From Pseudomonadota bacterium (GTDB lineage Bacteria; Pseudomonadota; Alphaproteobacteria; Rhizobiales; Devosiaceae): DNA of 11,611 bases. Below, in pieces: positions 1 through 8,459 of this stretch (positions within the stretch are counted from its first letter, which is position 1; each line of letters opens with the position of its first letter). The translations under genes and the position numbers were made by a program. The notes beneath the pieces are model-generated. The model saw only the letters and a list, made by a program, of their open reading frames with translations, ran no database searches and was not told the DNA's origin. The stretch is from the NCBI GenBank assembly GCA_023390785.1, contig JAEWCE010000124.1, positions 1 to 11,611 of the forward strand, read 5' to 3'.

Positions 1-1
1 G

Positions 2-778
2 CTGATGGTGTTCTATGAGCGCGCCTCGGGCAGCCGCATGCATGCGGCGTTCTTCCGGCCCGGCGGCGTGCATCAGGACCTGCCGCAGGCGCTGATCGAT
101 GACATCGAGGCGTTCTGCGATCCCTTCCTCAAGGTCTGCGACGACCTCGAAGTGCTGCTCACCGGCAACCGCATCTACATGCAGCGCAACGCCGACATCG
201 GCGTCGTGTCGGCCGAGGACGCCTGGAAATGGGGCTTTTCCGGCGTGATGGTGCGCGGCTCGGGCGTCGCCTGGGACCTGCGCAAGGCCCAGCCCTACGA
301 GTGCTACGACCGGCTCGAGTTCGACATTCCGATCGGCAAGAACGGCGACTGCTACGACCGCTACCTCGTGCGCATGGACGAGATGCGGCAGTCGATCCGC
401 ATCATGAAGCAGGTGATCGCGCTGCTCAATTCGCCGGAAGGGCAGGGACCGGTGGCCTCGACCGACGGCAAGGTGGTGCCGCCCAAGCGCGCCGAGATGA
501 AGCAGTCGATGGAAGCGCTGATCCATCATTTCAAGCTCTATACCGAGGGCTACAAGGTGCCGGCCGGCGAGGTGTACGCCGCCGTCGAGGCGCCCAAGGG
601 CGAGTTCGGCGTGTACCTGGTGTCGGACGGCACCAACAAGCCGTATCGATGCAAGATTCGCGCGCCCGGGTTCGCGCATCTGAGCGCCATGGATTTCATG
701 ACCCGCGGCCACATGCTGGCGGACGTCTCCGCCATCCTCGGCTCGCTCGATATCGTCTTCGGTGAGGTCGATCGCTGA
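2..778 (+). CDS. nuoD: NADH-quinone oxidoreductase subunit D, 3' part (5' end outside window)
   Basis: This is the 49-kDa-type subunit of complex I, which with NuoB and NuoH forms the quinone-binding cavity at the end of the Fe-S chain, on the cytoplasmic side of the membrane. The reading frame is already open at base 2 and gives 258 residues up to a TGA at 776-778. Family members have about 400 residues, so roughly the first 140 are missing. Family hallmarks visible are the RMHAAFFRPGGVHQDLP segment near the start, EAPKGEFGVYLVSDG in the middle, and the closing GHMLADVSAILGSLDIVFGE segment. The last is the NiFe-hydrogenase-like C-terminus, in which the nickel-binding cysteines are absent, as expected for complex I. 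The stop codon shares its last base with the nuoE start. Whether it is fused to nuoC, as in some bacteria, cannot be seen, but the alphaproteobacterial character suggests separate genes. Identification is very secure. Confidence 0.97.
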   Translation: MMVFYERASGSRMHAAFFRPGGVHQDLPQALIDDIEAFCDPFLKVCDDLEVLLTGNRIYMQRNADIGVVSAEDAWKWGFSGVMVRGSGVAWDLRKAQPYECYDRLEFDIPIGKNGDCYDRYLVRMDEMRQSIRIMKQVIALLNSPEGQGPVASTDGKVVPPKRAEMKQSMEALIHHFKLYTEGYKVPAGEVYAAVEAPKGEFGVYLVSDGTNKPYRCKIRAPGFAHLSAMDFMTRGHMLADVSAILGSLDIVFGEVDR

Positions 779-2033
779 TGTCTGTCCGCCGTCTCGCCGC
801 CGATGCCATCCAGCCCGCCAGTTTCGCGTTCTCGCCCGAGAACCAGGCGTGGGCGGAAAAGGTCATCGCGCGCTATCCCGCCGGCCGCCAGCAATCGGCG
901 GTGATCCCGATCCTGTGGCGTGCGCAGGAGCAGGAGGGGTGGGTTACCCGCGCCGCCATCGAGGCGGTGGCCAACATGCTGGGCATGGCCTACATCCGCG
1001 TGCTCGAGGTTGCGACGTTTTACACGCAGTTCCTGCTGAAGCCGGTGGGCAGCGAGGCGCACATCATCGTCTGCGGCACGACGCCATGCATGCTGCGCGG
1101 CGCCGGTGACCTGATCAATGTTTGCCAGCACAAGATCGCGCATGACCCGCTCGAGGTGTCGGCCGATGGCAAGCTCAGCTGGGAAGAGGCAGAGTGCCTG
1201 GGCGCCTGCGTCAACGCCCCCATGGTGATGATCGGCAACGACACTTACGAGGATCTTACGGTCGAAAGCTTCGAGCACATCGTCGAGAGCTTCCGCGTCG
1301 GCAACGGCAAATCGGTGACGCCCGGGCCGCAGATCAAGCGGCAGTTCTCGGCCGCGGAAGGTGGGGCGACCACGCTGCTCGAACAGCCCACCGCCCAGCG
1401 CACCTATAAGCCGTTTCCGCCACCCCCGCCTCCGGCTCCGGCTGCTCCTGCGGCTGCGCCAGCCGCTGCTCCGGCACCCGCGCCCAAGCCGGTCGAGCAA
1501 CCGGCCGCGAGTGCGCCTGCGGGCGAGCAGAAACCCAACATGCCCGGCCGCAAGCGCGGCGAGGTGCCCGAGGAAGCCGCCCCGGCGGTCGACGGGCCGC
1601 CCCAGGCGGTGAAGGTCAGCGAGGCCAAGGCCGAGGCGGAACGTGAACGCGCCGACCGATCGGCCAAAGCCGACGGCCAGCCCAACCGCGCCATGCGCGA
1701 GGATGCCACCGGGGCGGAGTCGGCCGCAGGCAAGATCGATGCGGGACGGTCGGTCAAGAAAGTCCGGCGGCTGTTCGAACCACCCGCCGGCAGGAAGGAC
1801 GATCTGACACTCATCGCCGGTGTCGGGCCGGCCATCGAGAAGCTGCTCAACGAAATGGGCATTTCCACATTCCAGCAGGTGGCGGGGCTCACCCCGCCGC
1901 AAATCGAAGAGGTCGAGGCCGAGGCCGGCTTCCGCGGCCGCATTGGTCGCAACAACTGGCTGCAGCAGGCCGAGGTGCTGGCCCGTGGCGGCGTCGAAGA
2001 ATACCGCCGTGTCTTCGGGAAGGATCCGAAGTA

Positions 2034-2034
<1 letters not shown>
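778..2034 (+). CDS. nuoE: NADH-quinone oxidoreductase subunit E with long C-terminal extension
   Basis: This is the 24-kDa-type subunit, which carries [2Fe-2S] cluster N1a beside the FMN of NuoF in the NADH module. Residues about 15-180 form the usual helical plus thioredoxin-like domain. The four cluster ligands are C99 and C104 (in IIVCGTTPCMLRG) and C140 and C144 (in ECLGACVNAP), with the canonical C-x4-C and C-x3-C spacing. At 418 residues the protein is far longer than the roughly 160-220 of the core family. Residues 209-240 are a Pro/Ala-rich linker, followed by a charged, probably disordered stretch to about 336. Residues 340-404 form a compact domain with the helix-hairpin-helix-like signature LTLIAGVGPAIEKLLNEMGI. 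Extended NuoE proteins of this kind are known in rhizobial-type alphaproteobacteria; the role of the extension is unknown. The ATG at 778 overlaps the nuoD stop by one base, and a purine-rich GGTGAGG at 761-767 is a plausible ribosome site. Confidence 0.97.
1411..1497 (+). repeat. Pro/Ala low-complexity coding tract inside nuoE
   Basis: This tract encodes residues about 212-240 of NuoE. It consists almost only of proline and alanine codons, including a run of six consecutive prolines. It joins the conserved [2Fe-2S] domain to the C-terminal extension and is likely a stiff, exposed linker. At the DNA level it is an imperfect run of CCN and GCN codons with no exact repeat unit, so it is low complexity rather than a true tandem repeat. 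Such tracts can vary in length between strains. Confidence 0.75.
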
Positions 2035-3341
<1,307 letters not shown>

Positions 3342-3343
3342 AG

Positions 3344-3814
3344 ATGCACGTCGCTGAGCTCAACATCGGCCGGTTGAACTACCCCATCGACGATCCGCGC
3401 ATGGCGGATTTCGTTGACAATCTGGGGCGGGTCAACGCCATGGCGGAGCGCATGCCGGGCTTCGTGTGGCGGCTGGTCGGCGACGGTTCCAACGACGGGG
3501 CGCTCGATTTGAGGCCGTACGCGAACGACCCGATGATGGCCGTCAACATGAGCGTATGGCAGACGGTCGAGCATCTCGAGAACTATGTCTGGAACACCGT
3601 TCACAAGCGGTTCTACAACCGCAAGGCCGAATGGTTCCAGCCGATGCAGTCGCATCATTTCGTGATGTGGCTGGTGGAGGAGGGGCACATCCCCAGCCTC
3701 GAGGAAGCCAAGGCCCGGCTCGAGCATCTCGAGGCCAACGGCAACAGCGACCATGCGTTCGACTGGTCGCATCTCGAACATATCAAGCTCTGGCAAGCCC
3801 AGAGGTGCGGATAG
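3344..3814 (+). CDS. DUF3291 family protein inserted between nuoF and nuoG
   Basis: This encodes a 156-residue soluble protein with no signal peptide, membrane segment or Cys cluster motif. I recognise it as the DUF3291 family, whose function is not established. From its pattern I infer a ferredoxin-like alpha/beta-barrel fold of the kind seen in small antibiotic-biosynthesis-monooxygenase-type proteins. Family-like segments are ELNIGRLNYPIDDPRM near the N-terminus, ERMPGFVWRL at 35-44, NMSVWQTVEHLENYVW at 68-83, HKRFYNRKAEWF at 87-98 and EEGHIPSLEEAKARLEHL at 112-129. The protein is rich in His, Trp and Met. The ATG at 3344 is chosen because it lies two bases after the nuoF stop, has GGAG at 3335-3338, and starts with the family's N-terminal strand. 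The frame stays open further upstream, but that part only overlaps nuoF out of frame. It lies three bases before nuoG, so it must be on the same message. A role in assembly, cofactor handling or quinone/heme oxidation is speculation. Confidence 0.87.
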   Translation: MHVAELNIGRLNYPIDDPRMADFVDNLGRVNAMAERMPGFVWRLVGDGSNDGALDLRPYANDPMMAVNMSVWQTVEHLENYVWNTVHKRFYNRKAEWFQPMQSHHFVMWLVEEGHIPSLEEAKARLEHLEANGNSDHAFDWSHLEHIKLWQAQRCG

Positions 3815-3817
3815 CAA

Positions 3818-5926
3818 ATGGCCAATATCAAAGTCGACGGCAAGCTGGTCGAGGTTCCGGACTACTTCACGCTGATGCAGGCGGCGGAAGCGGCGGGGGC
3901 CGAGATTCCGCGCTTCTGCTACCATGAGCGGCTGTCGGTCGCCGGCAATTGCCGCATGTGCCTGATCGAGGTGAAGGGCGGGCCGCCCAAGCCGCAGGCG
4001 TCGTGCGCCATGGGGGTCAAGGATCTGCGTCCGGGCCCGAACGGCGCGCCGCCGGAAATCTTCACCAACACGCCGATGGTCAAGAAGGCCCGCGAAGGCG
4101 TGATGGAGTTCCTGCTGATCAACCATCCGCTCGACTGCCCGATCTGCGACCAGGGCGGCGAGTGCGACCTGCAGGACCAGTCGATGGCCTACGGCATCGA
4201 CAGCTCGCGCTTTGCCGAGAACAAGCGCGCCGTCGAAGACAAATATATGGGGCCGCTGGTCAAGACCTCGATGAACCGGTGCATCCAGTGCACCCGCTGC
4301 GTGCGGTTCATGACCGAAGTTGCCGGCACCACCGAGCTGGGGGCCATCGGCCGTGGCGAGGACCTCGAGATCACCACCTATCTCGAGCAGGCATTGACCA
4401 GCGAGCTCAGCGGTAATGTCGTCGACCTCTGCCCGGTCGGGGCGCTGACCAGCAAGCCGTACGCCTTTCAGGCCCGTCCGTGGGAGCTGGTCAAGACCGA
4501 GAGCATCGACGTCATGGACGCCGTCGGCTCGGCCATCCGCGTCGACAGCCGCGGGCGCGAGGTGATGCGCATCCTGCCGCGCGTCAACGACGCCGTGAAC
4601 GAGGAGTGGATTTCCGACAAGACCCGCCACGTCTGGGATGGGCTCAAGTCGCAGCGCCTCGACCGGCCGTATGTGCGGGTCAACGGCAAGCTCCGGCCGG
4701 CGAGCTGGGACGAGGCGTTCGCCGCCGTCGCCAGTGCTGTCAAGGCATCGGGTATGGGCAACAAGGTCGGCGCCATCGCCGGCGACCTCGCGGCGGTCGA
4801 GGACATGTACGCGCTCAAGGCGCTGATGACCGCCATGGGCTCGGGAATGACCGATGTCCGCCCGCCGATGTCCGGGATCGATCCATCGATGCCGCGTTCG
4901 GCCTACCTGTTCAACCCCACGATCGCGGGCATCGAGGAGGCCGACGCCATTCTCATCGTCGGCTCTAATCCGCGCAAGGAAGCGCCCGTGCTCAACGCCC
5001 GCATCCGCAAGGCATGGCGGCAGCGCAGCACGCCGATCGCGGTGATCGGCGACCACGCCGACCTGACCTATGCCTACGATTATCTGGGCGACGACATCTC
5101 AGCGCTGGCCAATGTGGCGGCCGGCATGGGCTTCGGCGAAAAGCTCGCGGCAGCCAAGAAGCCGCTGGTAATCGTGGGCGAGGGTGCCGTGTCGCACGGC
5201 GCCGCCTGGAACAAGCAGATCGGCCGCGACGTGATCGCGCTCGCGAGCAAGGCCGCGACGCTGGGCGAGGTGGCCGAGGGCTGGAACGGCTACGCCCTGC
5301 TGCACAACGCCGCCTCGCGTGTCGGCGGCATCGACATCGGCTTTGTGCCGCACAATGGCGGGGTATGCTCGGCCGACCAGGTGAAGGCGGCCGGCGAGGG
5401 CAAGCTCGAGGTGCTGTTCCTGCTCGGCGCCGACGAATACGACACCCGCGCCATGGGCGACGCCTTCGTGGTCTATGTCGGCACGCACGGCGACGCCGGA
5501 GCGCACCGCGCCGACGTGATCCTGCCCGCCGCTGCCTACACCGAGAAATCGGGCACCTATGTCAACACCGAGGGCCGCGTGCAGCTCGGCGAGCGCGCCG
5601 TGTTTCCACCGGGCGAGGCCAAGGAAGACTGGGCGATCTTCCGCGCCCTCAGCGCCGTGCTCGGCATGCCGCTGCCGTTCAATTCGCTGCGCGATTTGCG
5701 CCGCGCGATGTATGCCGAATTCCCGCATCTGGCCCAGATCGACCAGATCGTGCCGGCCGGCATCGAAGGGGTTCGCGACCTTGCCGGCCGCGAGATCAAG
5801 ACCAGCTCGGCCAAGCTGCACTCACCCATCGGCGATTTCTACATGACCAACCCGATCGCGCGCGCCTCGGCCATCATGGCCGAGTGCTCGCAGCTCCAGG
5901 CTGGCCTCAAGCAGGCGGCGGAGTAA
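3818..5926 (+). CDS. nuoG: NADH-quinone oxidoreductase subunit G (Fe-S clusters N1b, N5, N4)
   Basis: This is the 75-kDa-type subunit that relays electrons from NuoF to NuoI in the peripheral arm. The 702-residue length fits the alphaproteobacterial and mitochondrial form and is shorter than the roughly 900-residue E. coli protein. The ligands of three clusters are complete. N1b uses C34, C45, C48 and C63. N5 uses H103, C107, C110 and C116 (H-x3-C-x2-C-x5-C). N4 uses C155, C158, C161 and C205. No cysteine lies between 206 and 515, so the N7 cluster of some bacteria is absent. Residues about 225-690 form the molybdopterin-oxidoreductase-like domain, which in complex I carries no metal cofactor. 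The ATG begins MANIKVDGKLVEVP, the normal start of the ferredoxin-like domain, and lies three bases after the DUF3291 stop. The ribosome site is weak (AGAGG at 3801-3805), which suggests coupling to the preceding gene. Confidence 0.98.
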   Translation: MANIKVDGKLVEVPDYFTLMQAAEAAGAEIPRFCYHERLSVAGNCRMCLIEVKGGPPKPQASCAMGVKDLRPGPNGAPPEIFTNTPMVKKAREGVMEFLLINHPLDCPICDQGGECDLQDQSMAYGIDSSRFAENKRAVEDKYMGPLVKTSMNRCIQCTRCVRFMTEVAGTTELGAIGRGEDLEITTYLEQALTSELSGNVVDLCPVGALTSKPYAFQARPWELVKTESIDVMDAVGSAIRVDSRGREVMRILPRVNDAVNEEWISDKTRHVWDGLKSQRLDRPYVRVNGKLRPASWDEAFAAVASAVKASGMGNKVGAIAGDLAAVEDMYALKALMTAMGSGMTDVRPPMSGIDPSMPRSAYLFNPTIAGIEEADAILIVGSNPRKEAPVLNARIRKAWRQRSTPIAVIGDHADLTYAYDYLGDDISALANVAAGMGFGEKLAAAKKPLVIVGEGAVSHGAAWNKQIGRDVIALASKAATLGEVAEGWNGYALLHNAASRVGGIDIGFVPHNGGVCSADQVKAAGEGKLEVLFLLGADEYDTRAMGDAFVVYVGTHGDAGAHRADVILPAAAYTEKSGTYVNTEGRVQLGERAVFPPGEAKEDWAIFRALSAVLGMPLPFNSLRDLRRAMYAEFPHLAQIDQIVPAGIEGVRDLAGREIKTSSAKLHSPIGDFYMTNPIARASAIMAECSQLQAGLKQAAE

Positions 5927-5930
5927 GCGC

Positions 5931-7028
5931 ATGCAGTTCATCGCCGCCGCCGCCAATTACCTTCTCGGCATCCCGGTCCTCGGCTGGGGCGACCAGATCG
6001 GCTTCGTCTACAAGGGCCTGCTGTTCCTCGTCGCGCTCCTGATCTTCACCGCCTACATCCTGCTCGCCGACCGCAAGATCTGGGCTGCCGTGCAAGTCCG
6101 CCGCGGGCCCAACGTGGTCGGGCCGTTCGGCCTGCTGCAATCGTTCGCCGACTTGCTGAAATTCCTGCTCAAGGAGCCGATGATCCCGGCGAGCTCGGAC
6201 AAGATCGTGTTCCTGCTGGCGCCGCTGGTGACGTCGGTGCTAGCGCTCTCGGCCTGGGTGGTGATCCCGCTCGATGCCGGCTGGGCCCTGGCCAATATCA
6301 ACGTCGGCATCCTCTACATTCTCGCCATCAGCTCGCTTGGCGTCTACGGCATCATCATGGGCGGCTGGGCGTCGAACAGCAAATACGCCTTCATGGGTGC
6401 GTTGCGCTCGGCGGCGCAGATGGTGAGCTATGAGGTCTCGATCGGCTTCGTCATCATCACCGTGCTGCTCTGCGTCGGCTCGCTGAACCTTTCCGACATC
6501 GTTCTGGCGCAGCACCAGATGGGCATCGCCCATGCGCTGGGGGTGCCGTGGCTCAGCATCCTCGACTGGTTCTGGCTGCCGCTGTTCCCGATGTTCATCG
6601 TGTTCTTCATCTCGGCGCTCGCCGAGACGAACCGGCCGCCTTTCGACCTGCCGGAAGCGGAGTCGGAACTGGTGGCCGGCTTCATGGTCGAATATTCGTC
6701 GGCGCCGTACCTGCTGTTCCAACTCGGCGAGTACATCTCGATCCAGCTGATGTGCGCCATGACCGCCATCCTGTTCCTCGGTGGCTGGGCATCGCCGATC
6801 GACCTGCCGCCGTTCACCTGGGTGCCCGGCTGGATCTGGTTCATCCTGAAAGTCTGCTTCGTGTTCTTCAGCTTCGCCATGGTGAAGGCGTTCGTGCCGC
6901 GCTACCGCTACGACCAGTTGATGCGCATCGGCTGGAAGGTGTTCCTGCCGCTGTCGCTGATCGCGGTGGTGGTGGTGGCCGGGGTGCTGCAGCTCACGGG
7001 CTGGGGCTGGCACGGAGGAGCGATGTGA
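5931..7028 (+). CDS. nuoH: NADH-quinone oxidoreductase subunit H
   Basis: This is the ND1-type membrane subunit that joins the peripheral and membrane arms and forms the roof of the quinone chamber together with NuoD and NuoB. The 365-residue hydrophobic protein has a pattern compatible with the family's eight membrane helices. Diagnostic motifs are ADRKIWAAVQVRRGPNVVGPFG at 46-67 (first cytoplasmic loop) and SALAETNRPPFDLPEAESEL around 228-247. The latter is the long acidic loop lining the quinone site, with its conserved Glu and Asp residues. Near the end, FVPRYRYDQLMRIGWK (321-336) is also typical. The start ATG is four bases after the nuoG stop, with GGAG at 5920-5923 seven bases before it. 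The stop at 7026-7028 overlaps the nuoI start by one base. No truncation or key-residue loss is seen. Confidence 0.98.
   Translation: MQFIAAAANYLLGIPVLGWGDQIGFVYKGLLFLVALLIFTAYILLADRKIWAAVQVRRGPNVVGPFGLLQSFADLLKFLLKEPMIPASSDKIVFLLAPLVTSVLALSAWVVIPLDAGWALANINVGILYILAISSLGVYGIIMGGWASNSKYAFMGALRSAAQMVSYEVSIGFVIITVLLCVGSLNLSDIVLAQHQMGIAHALGVPWLSILDWFWLPLFPMFIVFFISALAETNRPPFDLPEAESELVAGFMVEYSSAPYLLFQLGEYISIQLMCAMTAILFLGGWASPIDLPPFTWVPGWIWFILKVCFVFFSFAMVKAFVPRYRYDQLMRIGWKVFLPLSLIAVVVVAGVLQLTGWGWHGGAM
7014..7020 (+). promoter_or_regulatory. Ribosome binding site fixing the nuoI start
   Basis: GGAGGAG lies seven bases before the ATG at 7028, a near-perfect Shine-Dalgarno spacing. It sits inside the last codons of nuoH. 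It decides the nuoI start at 7028 rather than any of the upstream in-frame start codons, all of which lie within nuoH and would give a long N-terminal extension unlike any NuoI. Confidence 0.8.
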
Positions 7029-7516
7029 TGGGACTGTTCCGCGCCATCAACGGGTTGCTGCTCAAGGAGTTCGTCGTCGCCTACTGGGTGTCGCTGCGCT
7101 ACTTCTTCGCACCCAAGAAGACCATCAACTACCCGTTCGAGAAGATGCCGTATTCACCGCGTTTCCGCGGCGAGCACGCGTTGCGCCGCTACCCCAACGG
7201 GGAAGAGCGCTGCATCGCCTGCAAGCTGTGCGAGGCGATTTGCCCGGCGCAGGCCATCACCATCGAGGCCGGCCCGCGCCAGAACGATGGCACCCGTCGC
7301 ACGGTGCGCTACGACATCGACATGGTGAAGTGCATCTATTGCGGCATGTGCCAGGAAGCCTGCCCGGGCGACGCCATCGTCGAGGGGCCGAACTTCGAGT
7401 TCGCCACCGAGACGCGCGAAGAGCTGTATTTCGACAAGAACAAGCTGCTCGCCAACGGCGACCGCTGGGAGCGCGAGATCGCGCGCTCGATCGCGCAAGA
7501 CGCGCCCTACAGGTGA
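7028..7516 (+). CDS. nuoI: NADH-quinone oxidoreductase subunit I (Fe-S clusters N6a and N6b)
   Basis: This is the TYKY-type ferredoxin subunit that carries electrons from NuoG to cluster N2 in NuoB. The 162-residue length matches the family. Two [4Fe-4S] motifs are intact: C62, C65, C68 and C72 (in RCIACKLCEAICP), and C102, C105, C108 and C112 (in KCIYCGMCQEACP). The N-terminal amphipathic segment, about residues 7-28, is the usual membrane-contacting part. The frame is open well upstream into nuoH, but the true start is the ATG at 7028, supported by GGAGGAG at 7014-7020 and by the family-like beginning MGLFRAINGLLLKEFV. One small oddity is that the second motif is followed by G114 (CPGDAIVEG), where the valine of CPVDAIVEG is the usual residue as I recall the family. 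The start overlaps the nuoH stop by one base. Confidence 0.98.
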   Translation: MGLFRAINGLLLKEFVVAYWVSLRYFFAPKKTINYPFEKMPYSPRFRGEHALRRYPNGEERCIACKLCEAICPAQAITIEAGPRQNDGTRRTVRYDIDMVKCIYCGMCQEACPGDAIVEGPNFEFATETREELYFDKNKLLANGDRWEREIARSIAQDAPYR

Positions 7517-7522
7517 GATGAG

Positions 7523-8131
7523 ATGACACTGGCGCTGTTCTTCTTCTACATATTCTCGATCATCGCGGTGGCGTCGGCGCTGATGGTGATCGCGTCGCGC
7601 AACCCCGTGCACTCGGTGCTGTTCCTGATCCTGACCTTCGTCAACGCGGCGGGCCTGTTCATGCTGGCCGGGGCCGAGTTCCTGGCGCTGATCCTAATCG
7701 TCGTCTATGTCGGCGCCGTCGCGGTGCTGTTCCTGTTCGTCACCATGATGCTCGACGTCGATTTCGCCTCCCTGCGTCAAGGCATGCTGCAATACGCTCC
7801 GGTAGGCGTGGTGGTCGGCGTGATCCTGCTGCTCGAATTGCTGCTGGTCGGCGGCTCGTTCGTGATGGCGCCGCAGGTCAGCGGCGCCTCGGTGGTGCCG
7901 ATCGACCACGCGGTCGACAACACCCGTGCCCTCGGGCAGGTGATCTACACGCGCTACGTGTTCCTGTTCCAGGGCGCCGGCGCCGTGCTGCTGGTTGCCA
8001 TGGTGGGCGCCATCGTCTTGACGCTGCAGCACAAGGCGAGCGTCAAGCGGCAGAACATCGCGCGCCAGACGCAGCGCACGCGGGCCGAGGCGACCGAATT
8101 GGTCAAGGTGAAATCGGGGCAGGGGATCTAG
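7523..8131 (+). CDS. nuoJ: NADH-quinone oxidoreductase subunit J
   Basis: This is the ND6-type membrane subunit, next to NuoH and NuoK, that takes part in coupling quinone reduction to proton pumping. It has 202 residues with about five hydrophobic segments. The signature segment is GAEFLALILIVVYVGAVAVLFLFV at about 50-73, which corresponds to the third membrane helix. In solved complex I structures this helix holds the pi-bulge, and Y62 is the conserved tyrosine. The C-terminus from about 171 is a charged, Arg/Lys-rich cytoplasmic tail, common in this group. The ATG at 7523 lies six bases after the nuoI stop, with AGGTGAG at 7511-7517 as the likely ribosome site. An ATG at 7518 is out of frame. 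The stop is TAG. Nothing is missing. Confidence 0.97.
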   Translation: MTLALFFFYIFSIIAVASALMVIASRNPVHSVLFLILTFVNAAGLFMLAGAEFLALILIVVYVGAVAVLFLFVTMMLDVDFASLRQGMLQYAPVGVVVGVILLLELLLVGGSFVMAPQVSGASVVPIDHAVDNTRALGQVIYTRYVFLFQGAGAVLLVAMVGAIVLTLQHKASVKRQNIARQTQRTRAEATELVKVKSGQGI

Positions 8132-8133
8132 CG

Positions 8134-8454
8134 ATGTTGGACGCAGCGGGCATCGGCCTCGGGCACTATCTCACGGTGGCGGCGATCCTGTTCACGCTGG
8201 GCGTGTTCGGCATCTTCCTCAACCGCAAGAACATCATCATCATCCTGATGTCGGTCGAGCTGATCCTGCTCGCGGTCAATATCAACTTCGTCGCGTTCTC
8301 GGCGCAGCTCGGCGATCTCGCGGGGCAGGTGTTCGCGCTCCTGATCCTGACCGTTGCCGCCGCCGAGGCCGCGATCGGGCTCGCCATCCTCGTCGTCTTC
8401 TACCGCAACCGCGGCACCATCGCGGTTGAGGACGTCAATCAGCTCAAGGGCTAA
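8134..8454 (+). CDS. nuoK: NADH-quinone oxidoreductase subunit K
   Basis: This is the ND4L-type membrane subunit, a three-helix protein homologous to part of MrpC antiporter subunits. The two membrane glutamates essential for proton transfer are present as E42 (in LMSVELIL) and E78 (in VAAAEAAIGL), matching Glu36 and Glu72 of E. coli. It has 106 residues, about four more than the common form. The extra residues are at the N-terminus (MLDAAG before IGLGHYL). No alternative ATG lies closer to the conserved part, so the ATG at 8134 stands; it lies two bases after the nuoJ stop, with a purine run AGGGGA at 8121-8126. The C-terminal EDVNQLKG is typical of alphaproteobacterial NuoK. Confidence 0.97.
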   Translation: MLDAAGIGLGHYLTVAAILFTLGVFGIFLNRKNIIIILMSVELILLAVNINFVAFSAQLGDLAGQVFALLILTVAAAEAAIGLAILVVFYRNRGTIAVEDVNQLKG

Positions 8455-8459
8455 CCCTC

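Noticed and set aside
3344..3814. Possible recent horizontal insertion of the DUF3291 gene by a mobile element.
   Set aside because: No terminal repeats, target duplication, transposase remnant or clear composition change is visible, and its flanking spacing is as tight as elsewhere in the operon. A couple of AGG codons are too little evidence.
5014..6042. A 342-codon + strand frame across the nuoG/nuoH boundary.
   Set aside because: It is out of frame with both conserved genes, Arg/Gly-rich and without a recognisable domain.
6970..6983. A run of GGT/GTG repeats (tggtggtggtggcc) near the end of nuoH that looked like a microsatellite.
   Set aside because: It encodes a Val run in the last membrane helix of NuoH, is short, and is what GC-rich valine codons give by chance.
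6548..7027. An in-frame upstream extension of nuoI that would give a 322-residue protein.
   Set aside because: The extra part is a shadow of nuoH. The ATG at 7028 has GGAGGAG seven bases upstream and gives the standard NuoI length.
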